From the NCBI GenBank assembly GCA_022605955.1, contig JAKCOZ010000015.1:3043287-3107286 (forward strand): a stretch of 64,000 nucleotides of DNA, written 5' to 3'. The position numbers and the translations under genes were made by a program. This DNA is from Rallus limicola (Eukaryota > Chordata > Aves > Gruiformes > Rallidae). How positions within the stretch are numbered: position 1 is the stretch's first letter; the number at the start of each line of letters is the position of its first letter. The notes under the pieces were generated by a model that saw only the letters and a list, made by a program, of their open reading frames with translations, searched no databases and was not told the DNA's origin. Shown piece by piece: positions 50,201 through 62,812 of this stretch.

Positions 50201-53200
50201 AGGCCTCAGGAGAGCTCCAGACATCCCCAAGCCAGGACATGGTGTTTTGGCAGCTGCAAGTGCTGAGCCACCTCTCCAGCTGCCCTGTGCACACCTGGCG
50301 TGGGGACAGTTGAGCTGGGCACCTGCCTTCCCTCTGCAGCCCTCATCTCCTCCTCCTCCTCTGCAGCTCACTAGGGACACCAGTGTGGGGTGCCAGGGAG
50401 CGCCTGCTGGGCACGCTGCCGCGGTGTGCCAGCCGATGGCCAGGCAGCGAGGACACAAGCTGGATGCCTCCAAAGCCAGGCTCTTCTGCTGGTGATGTGG
50501 AAGCAGCTGCTTCCAGTGACCTGTGCTGTCTGTGATGGTTCCTCTGCCAGCACAGGGTTGGGAGTTTGACTGCACAGATCCATCAGGAGATGAAATTGAA
50601 GCGAGTTAGGCAAGGGTGAAGCTCACGCCACCCCAGATCCTCATCGGTGCCCTCCAAGACCTAGAGGACACCCCTCCCCTTCCCAGCGCTGTGGTTTCCC
50701 CCCCTCAAGTGCTGTGTACCTGGAGGATGGGGAATACTTTGGGGAAGCATCTCTGCACCCCATCTGCCCTTCCCCAAGCAGCTGCAGCTTATGGTGGGCA
50801 GGGAGTGGACTCTGCCCTGCGCTGCTGCAGCTCCATCCCAGGGCTGCTGGGTGTGGGCTAAGCAAGAGGAGAAGGGTTTGGATGCTGGTCCTGCACCCCA
50901 CGGCACAGCACACTGGTGGGAGATGGAGACCACAGCTTCTCTGGGGGGCAGGAGCAGAGCAGGGGACTGCCATTTAGAGGGGGCACTGGGGCACCTAGAG
51001 ATGTGTTTGAGAGAGGAGAAGGAGGAGGAGGAGGGTGATGATGCAGTAACAGATTGGAGCTGATGGCTGCTCTCCTCTGCTGTGGGGCTACAACTGCAGC
51101 CACAGCAGCTTCTGCTTTGCCCATCTCCCCACCTGCTCAGCAGAGGAGTCCCAGAGCAAGTCTCTCCTCCCACACCGACCCCTTGAGAAGCTTTTGCAGA
51201 CTCATGGTCTGGCTACTGTGCTGCTGGGTGGATGTGACCCCAAGCTGTGAATCCACACAGTGTGAGGAGAAGAGCAGCTGGCTGCAGCAGATGATGGATA
51301 CCCACCTTTGTGCATGGCAAGGAGCTGCCATCAGCTCCCAGCAGAAATAAAACCCAGAGGAGCTGCTGAGAGTAACCAGCCCCGTAGCAGCAGGGAGAAA
51401 ATGCCACATCCATGGAGGGAGCCAGACCTTGGCTTCCCTCCCTCCAGCCTTCCTGGGAGCCTCACAGCCCCACAGAGCCCCAAAGCGCCTACCAGAGAAT
51501 GCATGAGGCCACTGAAGAGTGACTGCTCACTGAACAGCCCCCTGTTTGTCCCCACAGGGCCAGGACACCCCTTTGGGTTTCACCTGGAAGCCTACAGCCC
51601 CAGCGCTGTGCTGGGGCAGGGACTCATAGGACACCCACCCTCCCAGCTGTCTTAAAGGTTTGTCCTTGACCTTGGAGTGGTGCTTTTGCCTTAGGACCCA
51701 CCCTGCAGAGCTGCTAAGGGAGATGGACACTGTGACAGCTTGGAATGCACCAGGAGATCTCCTGGTGGGGGGCGGTGTGTGGAAGGGAGTGGGACAGGAG
51801 CAGAAGTCCCAGGGGTCCTGCAGTGCAAAGGCTTGCCCATCCACAAGTTACCACTGCGATATAAGCAGCCAGGGTGGGGGATACAGAGCAGTGACAAGCC
51901 TGCTCTCTGCGCTCCCCTCCCCCCCTCCAGCCCTGCGGGGTTGTTGTAATCCTTCCCATTAGCAGAAGATGAACAGGTAAAACCGTCCATCTGAGGAGCC
52001 AGCACCCGGCGTCCAGGAGCCACCAAAAGAGAAAGGAAAGGATCAAAATCTCCCCAATTACTCCCCAGCTCCAGAGAGTCCCAGGCATCCCTCCTCTCCC
52101 CCAGCTGCTTTGAAATGTAAAGCTGCACCGTTGAGTGCCGTTTAATTTGGAGCTGGGCTGCAGCCTGGCAGAGCCGTGCTGAGCTTCAGGAGCAATGCAG
52201 CCACGCTAAATGAGGACGTGCCAAATCCAGATGTCAGTCAGCAGCCTGGAAGAGAAGCACAGCCCAAGCCCCACCAGTAACTCTTGTGTAGCCCCAGCAC
52301 CTCTGTTTTGCCATCCCAGGGCCAGAGGAGGCTGGCTGTGCATCCCTCCCTTCTTGGTGCTGGCTCGGTGCTCTGTTGGGGTGGCTGGCACTCTGCACCC
52401 CTCAGATGCTGCCTTGGTGCAAGCTGGAGCAGAGCTCAGGCTCTCTGCTGCAGTGTGGCTGCCCTCACCACCCTGGAAACCCCTGAAAGCCTTCCTCAGC
52501 TCCTCCTCTAACCTGGAAGCCCCTGAAAGCCTTCCTCAGCTCCTCCTCTACCCTGGAAGCCCCCGAAAGCCTTCCTCAGCTCCTCCTCTATCCTGGAAGC
52601 CCCTGAAAGCCTTCCTCAGCTCCTCCTCTAACCTGGAAGCCCCTGAAAGCCTTCCTCAGCTCCTCCTCTAACCTGGAAGCCACTGAAAGCCTTCCTCAGC
52701 TTCTCCTTTGCCCACAGGTTCACGTTTGGAACCCCAAAGAGATGAGCTTTGGAGAAGGTGAACATGGCAGCCACAGGAATCTGATCCTGCCCCAAAAGCT
52801 GGAGCGGAGCCCAGGTACAAGTCAGCACAGAAACCTCTTCCTGGTTTCTCTCTGCTACCCAGGAGAGGTGACTCCCCATCACCATCTCCCCTCTTAGGCA
52901 GGTTTGTTCCTCTCTGCCATGCTGGAGGCACCACTTTTTAAGCACAGCAGTCCCAGACCCCTGGCAGGACAGAGGCACCCTTCCTATGGGAGAACGTATC
53001 TTGGAGATACAGCAAAACCGCATCTGCTCAAGCCAGGTATGAGCATGCACCTCCCAAGGTAAGGAGCCCAGGGAAGGCAAACCTTGGATGGGCTGGGGGC
53101 AAAGAGACAGGAGGCTGCCTGGGCACACCAGGAGGCACTGCTCCATCAGGGGCTGCTCCACTCTGGAGCTAACAGGTACCTTGGGTTCCTCATCAACGAC

Positions 53201-56200
53201 AGGCCCTGTGAGAGGTCAGCTCCAGCGTGACAGAGGACAAGAACTGACTCATCCCCAGCCAGTCCCCAGGGAGCCACTGCCTCCTCTGACAGCTGGGGAA
53301 AACCACCTTGCCCCACTCTGAAGAGGAGAGGTGCCAGAGGCCTGCCCACCCCTGAGGTGCTGGCAAAGAGGCTTGCCATGGCTTGCTGCTCACCCAGGAC
53401 AGAGTGAGGGGCACGGTGCAGGAAGCCCAGACATCCCCACCAGGCCACAGACCTTCATCAGCTGCCTCAGGGCAGTTCTAACCTGGAGACATCTCAGCTA
53501 GCTTCAGGCACAGGTGCTGGAGTTACAAACCACCAATGTTTCTGTTAAAGGCTCTGTTCTGCCCCTGCTTGGCTGAAGCAGAGGCTGGGATAAGCTGCAA
53601 CATGCTGAGGAAAAAATGGGGTGAAAAGAGTCCTGGAGCTGAGGGCTCCCAGGTTGTCTCCCAAAGCCTGCAAGCCAAGAATTAAGCACAACTTGACCTT
53701 TCTTTTTTCAAGGAGCTCCAAGCTGTTCCAGGCTCTGCAAGTGTAGAGGCAGCTGGAGAGCACAGTGATGAACCCGGTTCTGCCAAACCTGGGGGAGTTC
53801 AAGAGGGCCAAAATTTGGCAGCGTGACTTTCTGCAGCCTGTCAGGACAACCAGGGTTCAGCACCAGGAGTTTGCTCCTCAAAGCAGGATGGGCTGTACTG
53901 GTTGTCCACGGGTGTGCACTAAAGCACTGCACCTCTCCATACCCTGCACCGCTCTGCAAAGGCTGCGAGTCCCTGTGGGTGTGGGCAGAGCAATGCACAG
54001 GCAGAGGACAAGCACAGGCTGAGCCTGTGAAAGCCTCCCCAAGACATGAGCAGCTCCACAGACCCCTGCACCTGCCGTGGTCACGAGGACTGGCAGCTCA
54101 GGACACCTCCAGCCCGCTGCCTCTGCCCGAGGCCACCAGCACACAGTTGGCATCAGCTCCAACAGTATCCCACAGGCAGTGGCTGCCACACGCAGGCAGA
54201 GATGACAGTTATACATGAATAAATATATAGGCACACAGAGTCATGTTGAAAGAAGAGACCCTGGGGGACTTCCAGTGTGACCCTCTGCTTGGGAGCCAAC
54301 AGCTGGGCTCCGTTGCCTTGCCGGCGCTCCAGCCAAGGATGCAGCCCCACAGCTGGCATCTCACCCCACGGCTCAGAAAGCTCTTGGCATGGGAAAGAGC
54401 AAAAGCTGGGTTTGTTCTTTCACCCCAGCCCCAGGACTCACCTAGCCCTGTTCTGCCTCGGTGCCTGTGCTCTCCCACCCACCCCAAGCAGGCCCTTCCC
54501 TCCCATTCCGCACCTAACTGGAATGGGGAGAGCAGGAGTTAGTCATAGCACAACAGGCCGCTTTCTGGAGGTACAAACGCTCTGGGCTTTCACACGTGTT
54601 CCCTCCCTGCTCCACAGGTTTCAAAGTGGGAGCTTCACAGCCAGGGAAACTGGGCCAACAGCGTGTGCTGGGAAAGAGCAGTGCTTCTAAGGACCCGCTT
54701 CCCATTTGATCGGGTTCATTTGGCTGGTTCTCAAGCCTGGCATAGCTGGCAGGGTCCAGCTCGGAGGGCTAGAGGAAAGAACCAGCTCAGAAACAACTCA
54801 TTAGGACCTTGCTAAAATAACTGCAGAAAGGCACATCAATCTCATCCTCAGATTAAGGGACTAGCTGGCAAAGAGGGGAGACCCCAAGGTTTGGGACAGC
54901 GTCGCTGCTTGAGAGCTGAACCTGCCTTCGCTGCCTGACAAAGAAAACCTTTGGAGCTGCCTGCATCCTCCAGGATCCTCTATAAATACATCCAGGAGAG
55001 CACATGTACAGATTGAGTCGATAAAGAGATCTGCCAGGACAGCACTGTAGTATTTTACTCTCCCTCCTTGCCCAAGGCAAAGCATTTGGGTTCTTTACTT
55101 GCCCAGAGAGACATCAGAAGCATCCCCAGCTTCCTCTGCCATCATTAATCCTTGCTGCAAGGTTGGGGAGGGGGCCAATCTCTGTGTCTGAGCACATCCA
55201 TCTCTGTGACAATTTTATGAGGCTGGGTAAGTTGTTAGGCTGCTGTGAGCCCCAGCTCTCCACAGCACTGGCTGGAAGAGCAAGGTGGCTCCTTGCTCCG
55301 TCCCAGGACAAAATTGCCCCCCAGCAGGACCTGGCCAAGAGGCAGTGCTGGGCTGGGCTTTCAGACGTGGGACCATCGGGGACGCCCACGTGGTTTGGCA
55401 TGGATGGGAAGACAGGCACTTGAAGTTTGCTCTCCTTCCAGGAACTGCCTTTGGAAGCACTCCTGGAAAAGAAGCTGGGATGGTAATAGGATCAAAATGC
55501 TGGCTGCCACAGGAAAGCACCCACGGTGGCAGAGACCTAGGGCTGGGCTGCCAGCTGGAACAACGTCCCCGGGGATGCGTTGGAGTCCCCATTGCCAGAA
55601 GCTTTCAAGATGCAATAGGGTGCTGGATAATCTCATCCTGGGCCAGACAATCTTTCCAGGTCCATTCCAAACTGGGCTGTTCTCATTCTGTGATCGGTTT
55701 GAACTGGGGAGGCCACGGTCACCAAGAACTGTGTCCCACGCCAGCTACTTCCCCAGGACCAGGACTCCTCTGCTTGCTGCTGGGGCAGATGCTTACCCAG
55801 AGTCAACAAGAAGCTGGGGAAAAGCTTCCCCCCCCTGTGCCTTCCCACGTGAGACAAGCTGCAGAGGCAGGAACGGAGCCTTGTAACACTGGAGCTCGAA
55901 GCTGCCCAGAAAAATCTCTTTCCTGCTCAAAGCAGCGATGCTGCCGGGGCTGTGGTTTTACACCTGCCCCCATGGAACCCAGCAGCAGGACTGAAACAGG
56001 AGCTGTGTGTGCTTGCAGGAGGAAAAGGGAGCAGCAGATACGGCCCTGGCAGATGCTGGCAGGGCATCCAGCACGCAGGCTGCCCAGCTCCCACTGGCAG
56101 AGCTGGCACAAGCTGACCACAGCACCGACCATGAAGCGCGACCAGCACCAAGTCACCGCCCACCTGCGAGGCTGCAGGGAAGAGCTGACAGCAGATGAGG

Positions 56201-59200
56201 AGTGCCCTGGGGCTGCCAAATTCCTCCAGCAAAGTGGGAAAAGTGGGGGTGCCTGCTGCGAGTGGCAGGAGATGTGACGCAGAGCCCTGGGTCCCCATAT
56301 GTTCCATTAGCAGCGCAGGAGGAGCGCGTGTCCCTGCGGACACAGGTCAGATGGACCTGCTCCCCTGCACGACCCGACCCTGAGCTGGCCCAAAGGTCCC
56401 TACAGAGTTAAACAGTTCTGCCCATCAGAAGTCCTCTCCAGTTGGTTCAGCCCCCCCCCACCCCCCCACCTGCCCTCCCCTGCCTGTGTCCCTATGCCAT
56501 GAAGGTGAGGTCACTTGTGCTCACGGGACTGAAGCTTCTTCCAAGGGTTTTTTAGGCACTAAAAATATTTAATAAACAAGAGTCGCTGCAACCTCGCTGC
56601 CTGATGCGATGTGACATGCAGCTGGGGGGTGCCAAACAGCAGTGAGCGGCCTCACTGGAGAGGGATGGCTGAAAACCAGCTGTCAGCACAGGTCAGGGGG
56701 GAGATGAAGGCGCCCAGGAAGGTGCCAAGCCCCCACAGAGACACCTCAGGGCCCCTCGCTGGTTCCTGCAGTTGCATGTCAGCCTCCGGGCAGGCTTGGG
56801 CAGGAGCATTGTGGCTTCCACCCCTTGCCTGCTCCTCCTGCCCAGCCTAAGGCCAACAGCTTTGCTGGCTCCTGGCAGAGAGCACAAGGGTGTCCTCCAC
56901 CACTGCTGGCCAAGCTACTCTGGCACTCATCCTCAACACCCACAGCTCTCCAGCGCTGCCCATCACCTCCCATCCCAAACAAGTGCCGCCCGCAGAAGGG
57001 GTTAACCTGTCTGTGGCTACACCCACTGGAGGACAACCGCTGGGGACAGCCCCAACCTCATGCTGCTGCAGCCCCCAGGTACACAAGTGGTGGGCACCAG
57101 GTGCTACCCAGGTCCATCAGCAGTGCACAAGCCAAGCACGACACAACTGACAGCCCAGTTCAGGACCAACACATGCAAGGGCTCCAAAACACTTCCCCCA
57201 GAGACTGCATCCTTACTCCCAGCCCCTGCCAGCCCAGGGCCCAGCAGCTTGTCATGCTGTCAGCTCTGGTCTAGGCTGTGCCATCAATACGAGTTAGAAA
57301 CGTCAAATCCTCCATGGCTCTCAAGGGCTTTTCTCCCTGGATTTATTTGATGCATGCAGATCGCTTCACAGTGGGATCAGATCATCTCCTGCCTTTCTGG
57401 GAACTCTACAGGCCTATATTCAAGTGCCTGTGGGCTTCAGCTGAAGGTCATCCCACCTAACCAGGCAGCTGAGGCACCACCTCTCTCCCCCCAACACCCC
57501 AAACCTCCCTCATGGTATCCACACACTGATCCCACAGTCACCCTGGGGCACTGGAAAACAGGAGGATGGAGAGCTGCATCTCCCAAAAAACCACAGGCAT
57601 ATTCTGCAGGGTGATTCACTGATGCAAGGAGGGAGAAGGTCATCTGGATGAATCCTTCCAAGCCAACATGATGAGATGCTGGGGCAGCAAAGCCCCAGGT
57701 TGGTGGTGATATGTTCTGGATAAAGGCATCCCTGCTCCTTGTCCTCCCTGAGGAGGTGGATATGCAACTTTGAGTGGCCTTGGCTCAGTAAGGGCTCCAC
57801 CTCATGTTGTGGTCCTCAGCCTGTGGACCCCAGAGCTTGCAGAAGACTCATGGAGTTCACGGGGACAAGCAGAGCTATGGTTGAAGAACAGCACCAGCAG
57901 AGAGGTGTGGGCATCTCTAGCACCTCCTAGTTCAGAGAAAAACCTTTGGTGGGAGCTATCAGCTGGAGCTGCTGCTGCGTTCAGCCCTCAGGCACACACA
58001 GACCATGGCCTGGACCACTCACACCTGACAAGCTGGTGTTTAAAATGGTTTCATTTGTAGAGCCTGCAAGAAATACACCAAGCCAACCAGGAGGAAGACT
58101 GGAAGCCCAAGAACACGGTTGAGCCCTCTTTGCAGGTCTTAGCAGCTGCCAAACCCCCTGCCCCAGCCCCAGTGCCCCAACTTGGCCAAGCAAGACTGCT
58201 CCAGGGTTCCACCTTTAAAACACAGGTGGTGCAGGATGGGCACCCAGCTCCCAGGCCTGGGAGGGAAGCTGGGTCTGTAGGCTGAGTGAAGCCAGCTGCC
58301 GTGGCTCTGAGGTCAGGGAGCTGTGAAGGACCACAGGCAGGTCCCCAGCCCCTGCTGCCAGCAAGCCATCACCTGCAGAAGCCTTTGGGGGGCACTGGGT
58401 AGGGGAGGAGAGTGTGAAAGATGGACACATTGGCTGGGGAAACCTCGGTGGCACCACAGGGAAGGGATGAGCGTTCAGCCACTGCTCATGCACAGGGTGT
58501 AGGACAAAGGCAGGCAAGGCAGGCAGAGGATGCTCTTCCATGGGAAGGGACAGAGCATGGCTTGCAGGGGCAGGTAACACACATTTAGAAGATGCTGGAG
58601 GCCCAGCTGACAAGCTGTCTGTGTATCAAAAGGTGATCTTGGCTCACTGGGGATGCTAGAAAGCCCCGTGGGAGACAGCAGCCTGTACCTGCCAACACTC
58701 AAACAGGTGAACTGCACTCAGGTAAGCACAGGCTGGTCAGGCAAAGGCAAAATAAATGGGTGGCTGCAACCAGCTGGGGTCACCAGGAAGCAAAGGAGAC
58801 CAGCACTATAAATGCCCAAGGAATGCCTGTTTACATCCATCAGATCCCATGGGCAAATGGGATTTATTGCTGTGGTGATTCCAGGCTGGACTGAGAAACA
58901 CATCAACACCCGTGCCACCCACTCACACTGTGACACAGGACCACTTCCCATTGTTGATCAGGAACTCACAGGTCCATCCAAGGGCATGGCATGTGTTTGA
59001 ATCCAGCTGGCTGGCTCAGCACAGACCCATGACCAGGGGGTCCATGGCAGGGGACAAGGTTTCCTGCAGACATCCGAGCATCGCAGCAGTGGGACCAGGA
59101 AGCGCCTGGTTGTACTACTGACAAGCCAGACTCTAAGCTGAAAATGGGTACACAAAAAGGCCCAGGAATCAAGACTGGAGAATAAGGAAAATATGCCAGA

Positions 59201-62200
59201 GGGAGACTTCCCAAGCTCTGTATATTCAGCTTATCAAAGAGAGGGACCAGAAGTGACTGCACCCCGGACGGCCACGGCGGAGGAAGGGAGCAAAGCTCAC
59301 TCCAAGCCAGCAGCCAAAGGAATAACGCTCCCCTGGCTGGCAACAGGAGCAAGCCCTGTCTGTCTAGCACCATGCTTGGCTCCCCAGCGACCAGGGATGG
59401 GGCAGGAACCCTCCCAGCTCTCTAAAGGTGCAGGGACACCTCTGCCTGGCAGTGCAGGAGGCAGCAGCAGGAGCTCTTAGGATAAGAAATGCTTTTGAAG
59501 GACACCCAACCCCAGGCTATGCCTTAAATAACGTACAGCACCGAGCCAGCAGGCTCTCCTGGGCTTCTCCAGCAAGTGGCTGCTGCTGCCAGCCAGCCCA
59601 CCCAGGGAAAGGATGTCCTCCTGCCTCCCAGGGAAAGGATGTCCTCCTGCCTCCCAGGGATGGCTGCAGCCACTTCCCCACAGCTCCCCAAAGCCGCACC
59701 CACACCCAGGGAGCTGTGGAAGTGCCGGGTCCCGGGCCCTGGGAGAGTTAATGGGGTGCAGAGGCATGCTGCAAGGACAGGCTGACCACAGAACTTCCTG
59801 CTCTGAGCCAGCCCATCTCCCATCACCCCTCATGCAAGGAGACTCCCCCATCCTATTTATTTTTTAAATTACTGTTAGGAATTTTATTTTTAATCTTCCC
59901 TGTCCCTGCAAAATGGCAGGAGACTGGGACCACTGTGTCTGCATAGCTCAGGAAACCTGAGCCACAGGCATCCCCAGTAACTTCTGCGCAGCACCAGTAA
60001 GCCCAGATGGAGCCACACTCCCCCTCCACATCCACCAGACTCCAGCCTCGGGGGCTGACATCCTCAGAGGAGCAGTTGACCTCAGGGAATGCCACGGGAA
60101 GGGCACTGGAGGGTCACCCCATGGTGGGGCTTCCTCCAGCTCTGCCCACACCTCTCACAGCCCTGCTCTCCAAACCCTCAGCTCCTTCACCCTACGCTCC
60201 CCTCTGGTTCCTTTCTCCTCCCATTCCCCTTCCCTATTTTTCAGCACCTCTTTGGAGGTGCTTTCTCCACCCTTCCTCCCCACCATCCATCCTTCTCCCT
60301 GCCTCCTCCACCTCGCACACCATCCCCTGCCCTCCCACACCTCCTTCCTAAGACTAGGCAGCCATGCCATCCTCTCCCCACTCCACCTAATCCCTTCTCT
60401 CCACCGGTGCCAGTGTTTCACCTCTACCTCTGAGGCCTTTTTCATGCCTCCTGGCTTTTGCCATCCCACCCCCTTCCCCCTGCTGGGATGGGAGGGCAGC
60501 AGGGGGACCCACACATTCATCAGCCTGAGCCCCAGCTCTCATTAACAGCACCCTGCTCAAAGCAGGCACAGCATGAAATAAATAAAGCAAGCAAATCTCT
60601 GTCTTGCTGCTGTCTCGGGCTGCTTAAGGGAGCCGGGCGCTGGGGGTGGGATGAAGGATGCTATTTGGAGAGGCTGTTTCCATGGCAACCCCCATTCCCA
60701 CCACCGAGCGGGCACAGGTCACCTGTTTCCATGAAAGTTTCCCCCCCCACACCCCTCCCTCCCCATCCCTCCACCCTGGGAAGCCCAGCACAGCCCCGTG
60801 GTGCAGGTGATGGGGATGCTGAAGAGGTGTCAGGGATGCTGCTGGCACAGCTGCCAACAGCCTCTGAAGCCCCCCAGGCCATGTCGGAGGCAGGTAGGGC
60901 ACCCCCACGGCGCAGTGTATGGGGACTGGGACCAGTAGCACCCACTCCCTTCTGTCCCACCCCACCAAGGCAGCCCTATCATCCCTCTGCCTAGCCCCCA
61001 GGCTCGGTCTTAGGCAGGCAGGAGGGCCATGCTCTGTGGCAGGACTCGCAGTTGGGTGCAGGGACGCGCCCTCACGCCCGTGCAGCTGGGCCTGGGGTAG
61101 AGATCGAACTGTGTCCCGCTCCCCCCTGCACGTGGCCCTGGGTGTTGCCTTTCCGTGGGATTCCAGTTATTTATTTTAACTGGAGACCAGCCACTCCTGT
61201 TAGGAGCTGCCAGGTGCTCCCAGAACAACCCGGGGTTCCCGTTTTAGCTCCAACAGCTCCCATCTCTCATGCGACAGATGCGCTCGCCGGGGACCTTTCC
61301 CCAAGTAAGGCAGCGTCAGCCCCACGTTGCCGAGCACTCCTGCAGCCAACTCCACGTTCCCACCCGTGCCAGCCCCCTCCCCACACCCCCACGCGTCCGC
61401 CGCAGGGTTGGCAGCAGTGCCCGATACCCCCCGCACCAACACAGCCAGGCAGAGCTCCAGGGAGAGATGCAGAAAGGATGGAGCAAGGAGAGAACGGGTG
61501 GCCTGGCTCTGCTCTCCGGCACACAGAGGGCGCAAACAGCCGTGGTCTCACTCACCGCTGGTGGCAATGCATCTCCCATCCTCCCCCCTCTCCCCCTCCC
61601 GAGGCTGGGGTGGACAGGGTGTCAGCAGGGAGGAGGGCAAGGCAGCGCTCCCCAGGCGAGCTCTGGGCTGGCACTTGGCAGCCGCGGTGCGGCGCAGCGC
61701 AGAGAAGGCTGGAGGGATTCGCACGGCTCCCCACGGGGCTGGGAGTTTCGCCAGGAAAAGCAGGTTTATAAATAGCGGTTTGGAGAGGAACGAGAGCGAG
61801 AGGCACCGCTCACAGTGGGGTAAGGCAGGGGCTGGGCGCCCGCCCCTCCCCAACACCCTCCTCCTGCACCGGGAAGGATGGTCCCTTCCCTTCATCACCC
61901 AGCTGCCCAGGCCCATCCCCGCTCTCTAGGAAGCCTGGAGCTGGAGGTTTCTGCGTCAGATGTGCTGCCTGGGAACAGCCCTGCTGCAGCTGGCCTGGCA
62001 GCCAGAGCAAGAGGGCAGAGCTGGCCTCAGAATGAGCAGAAGCAGGAGGGATGAGCAAGGGGAGACATAGCCCACAGCATCTGGCTGCCCAGTCGGGCCA
62101 AGGGCCATAAATTTCGACGTACCACTTGAAACCAAACCTTCATCAGCCCCCAGAAGTTTCTAACTCCTCCTCCTGCCCCTCCAGAAGCAGCTGTCCCAAC

Positions 62201-62812
62201 GGTGAGGCTGCCACTTCAAACAGAAGTTCCATGGCACGATGCATTACACCGAAGGGGCACATTTCTGCCACATCCTAACAACAAGCAAGCCCCTGGAGGG
62301 GAACAGCCGCCTTCATCTCCATGGTAAGGAGAAGAGCAGCGAGTCGTCAGATGAGAACCCGCTTCTGGTAAACACAAACCAGCAGAACAGGCACCCCTGA
62401 GCCTGCAGAGCGAAGGGAAGGACAACCCCACCGGGGAGCTACCTGCCAGGCAGCACAAGGAGGAGATCTTGATGGTGCTGCCCAAGGGAAGCCATCAAGA
62501 GATGACACGTCAGAGCAGCCCCATCAGCTGCCAGCGAGAGAAGCCTCTGAGAGGCCAACACGTGACGCTCTTCCTGCCACACTTGCTTACCTTGATGTAG
62601 GTGTCAAGGGCTGGGTGGACACGGTTGACTGCTAGATGGATGGACAGCGGCGTAGTGAATGGGAAGGACGCCATCACCACGTGGCTGGGAGCAGGGAAGG
62701 AGAAGATCTTGAAGCCATACTTCTGGAACCGCTTGACCTGCTCTTCCGATGGCTTTGCATCTCCCTCGCTCAGGATTCGGCCTATGGCAAAGCGGCACTT
62801 CTCTGGAGGCAC
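32298..62812 (-). CDS. TEX264: testis-expressed 264, ER-phagy receptor (TEX264), 5' end missing
   Basis: Three coding exons read in frame on the minus strand: 62812-62591 (74 codons), 40323-40152 (172 nt) and 32611-32298 (314 nt with stop). The first two encode most of a GyrI-like domain (PPEKCRFAIGRILSEG, FSFPAPSHVV, RVHPALDTYIK, then CPLARQGDFYVPEMKE). The last exon encodes an acidic, disordered tail with SSFEELDL, whose F-E-E-L is the LC3-interacting region, preceded by the conserved RSEHSYSESGASG. TEX264 sits in the ER membrane by an N-terminal helix, loads ER into autophagosomes through LC3/GABARAP, and also recruits p97 and SPRTN to DNA-protein crosslinks. The membrane helix and start codon lie beyond the right edge. 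Introns of 7.5 and 22.3 kb are unusually long for this window. Confidence 0.93.
33397..33498. promoter_or_regulatory. candidate enhancer: X-box plus twin CRE-like sites
   Basis: GTTGCCAGAGCAAC at 33397-33410 fits the RFX X-box consensus GTNRCC-N2-RGYAAC exactly. ATTATGACATCACAG then occurs twice, at 33456-33470 and 33484-33498, each with a TGACATCA core one base from the CRE palindrome. The stretch is A/T-richer than its surroundings. Confidence 0.45.
37262..37560 (-). repeat. CR1 LINE 3' end (antisense)
   Basis: Begins CACAGAATCCCAGGGGTTGG and continues through the CR1 hallmark GGGCAGCCTGGCCCAGGGCT. Nearly identical to the copy at 42177. Confidence 0.85.
38771..39570. repeat. GGGGCA hexanucleotide array (~800 bp)
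   Basis: A 6-bp-period array, mainly GGGGCA with GGCGCA, GGCACA and GGGGCAAAT variants. The plus strand is G-rich. Because the period is six, all six frames stay open and yield dipeptide repeats. It lies in the last TEX264 intron, whose transcript carries the C-rich strand. Not a gene. Confidence 0.92.
39660..39927 (+). other. unrecognised protein-like segment with a frame change
   Basis: Directly after the array and a short CpG-rich stretch, composition changes. One frame (39660-39857) reads LLLRAYSHCGPFLYEYIQTP and continues protein-like to a TGA at 39858. A second frame reads ARYGTDEDEIKEDVYDKEKN to a stop at 39925. The two look like a single coding sequence broken near 39830. I do not recognise the protein. 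It may be a retrocopy fragment, an unannotated exon or chance. Confidence 0.3.
41125..41150. repeat. (TTTC)n microsatellite
   Basis: About five TTTC units inside a longer pyrimidine tract. Confidence 0.75.
42177..42560 (-). repeat. CR1 LINE 3' end (antisense)
   Basis: Same orientation and near-identical sequence to 37262-37560, extending further into the element (AACATTCATCAGGTCCCCCC near 42490). Confidence 0.85.
46325..46660 (+). repeat. CR1 LINE 3' region (sense)
   Basis: A diverged CR1 in the opposite orientation, recognised by blocks such as CTGCCTTCCAGTACCTGAAG and the later GAGAAGCTGTGGGTGCCC. Indels interrupt it. Confidence 0.7.
52468..52707. repeat. 40-bp minisatellite, six copies
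   Basis: Six head-to-tail copies of a 40-bp unit built around CTGAAAGCCTTCCTCAGCTC. Copies differ at only a few positions, chiefly the first base of the unit. It lies within the long TEX264 intron. Confidence 0.9.
55560..55700 (+). repeat. possible old CR1 tail (sense)
   Basis: GTCCCCATTGCCAGAAGCTT followed by GGTCCATTCCAAACTGGGC and ATTCTGTGAT resembles a degraded CR1 3' end. The match is partial. Confidence 0.45.
61767..61819 (+). promoter_or_regulatory. TATA box with downstream splice donor
   Basis: A consensus TATAAATA (61767-61774) sits in a CpG-containing stretch. About 45 nt further a strong donor (GTAAGG) would end an exon at 61819. It is antisense to TEX264. No following exon was identified. 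Confidence 0.3.

Larger units (their letters stand above)
40324..62590 (-). other. TEX264 long intron (22.3 kb)
   Basis: No further exon recognised on either strand. Contents: a TTTC run (about 41125-41147), CR1 copies at 42177, 46325 and possibly 55560, a 40-bp minisatellite at 52468, an X-box-like site at 60676 and a TATA-containing promoter candidate at 61767. The rest is unremarkable. Confidence 0.55.
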
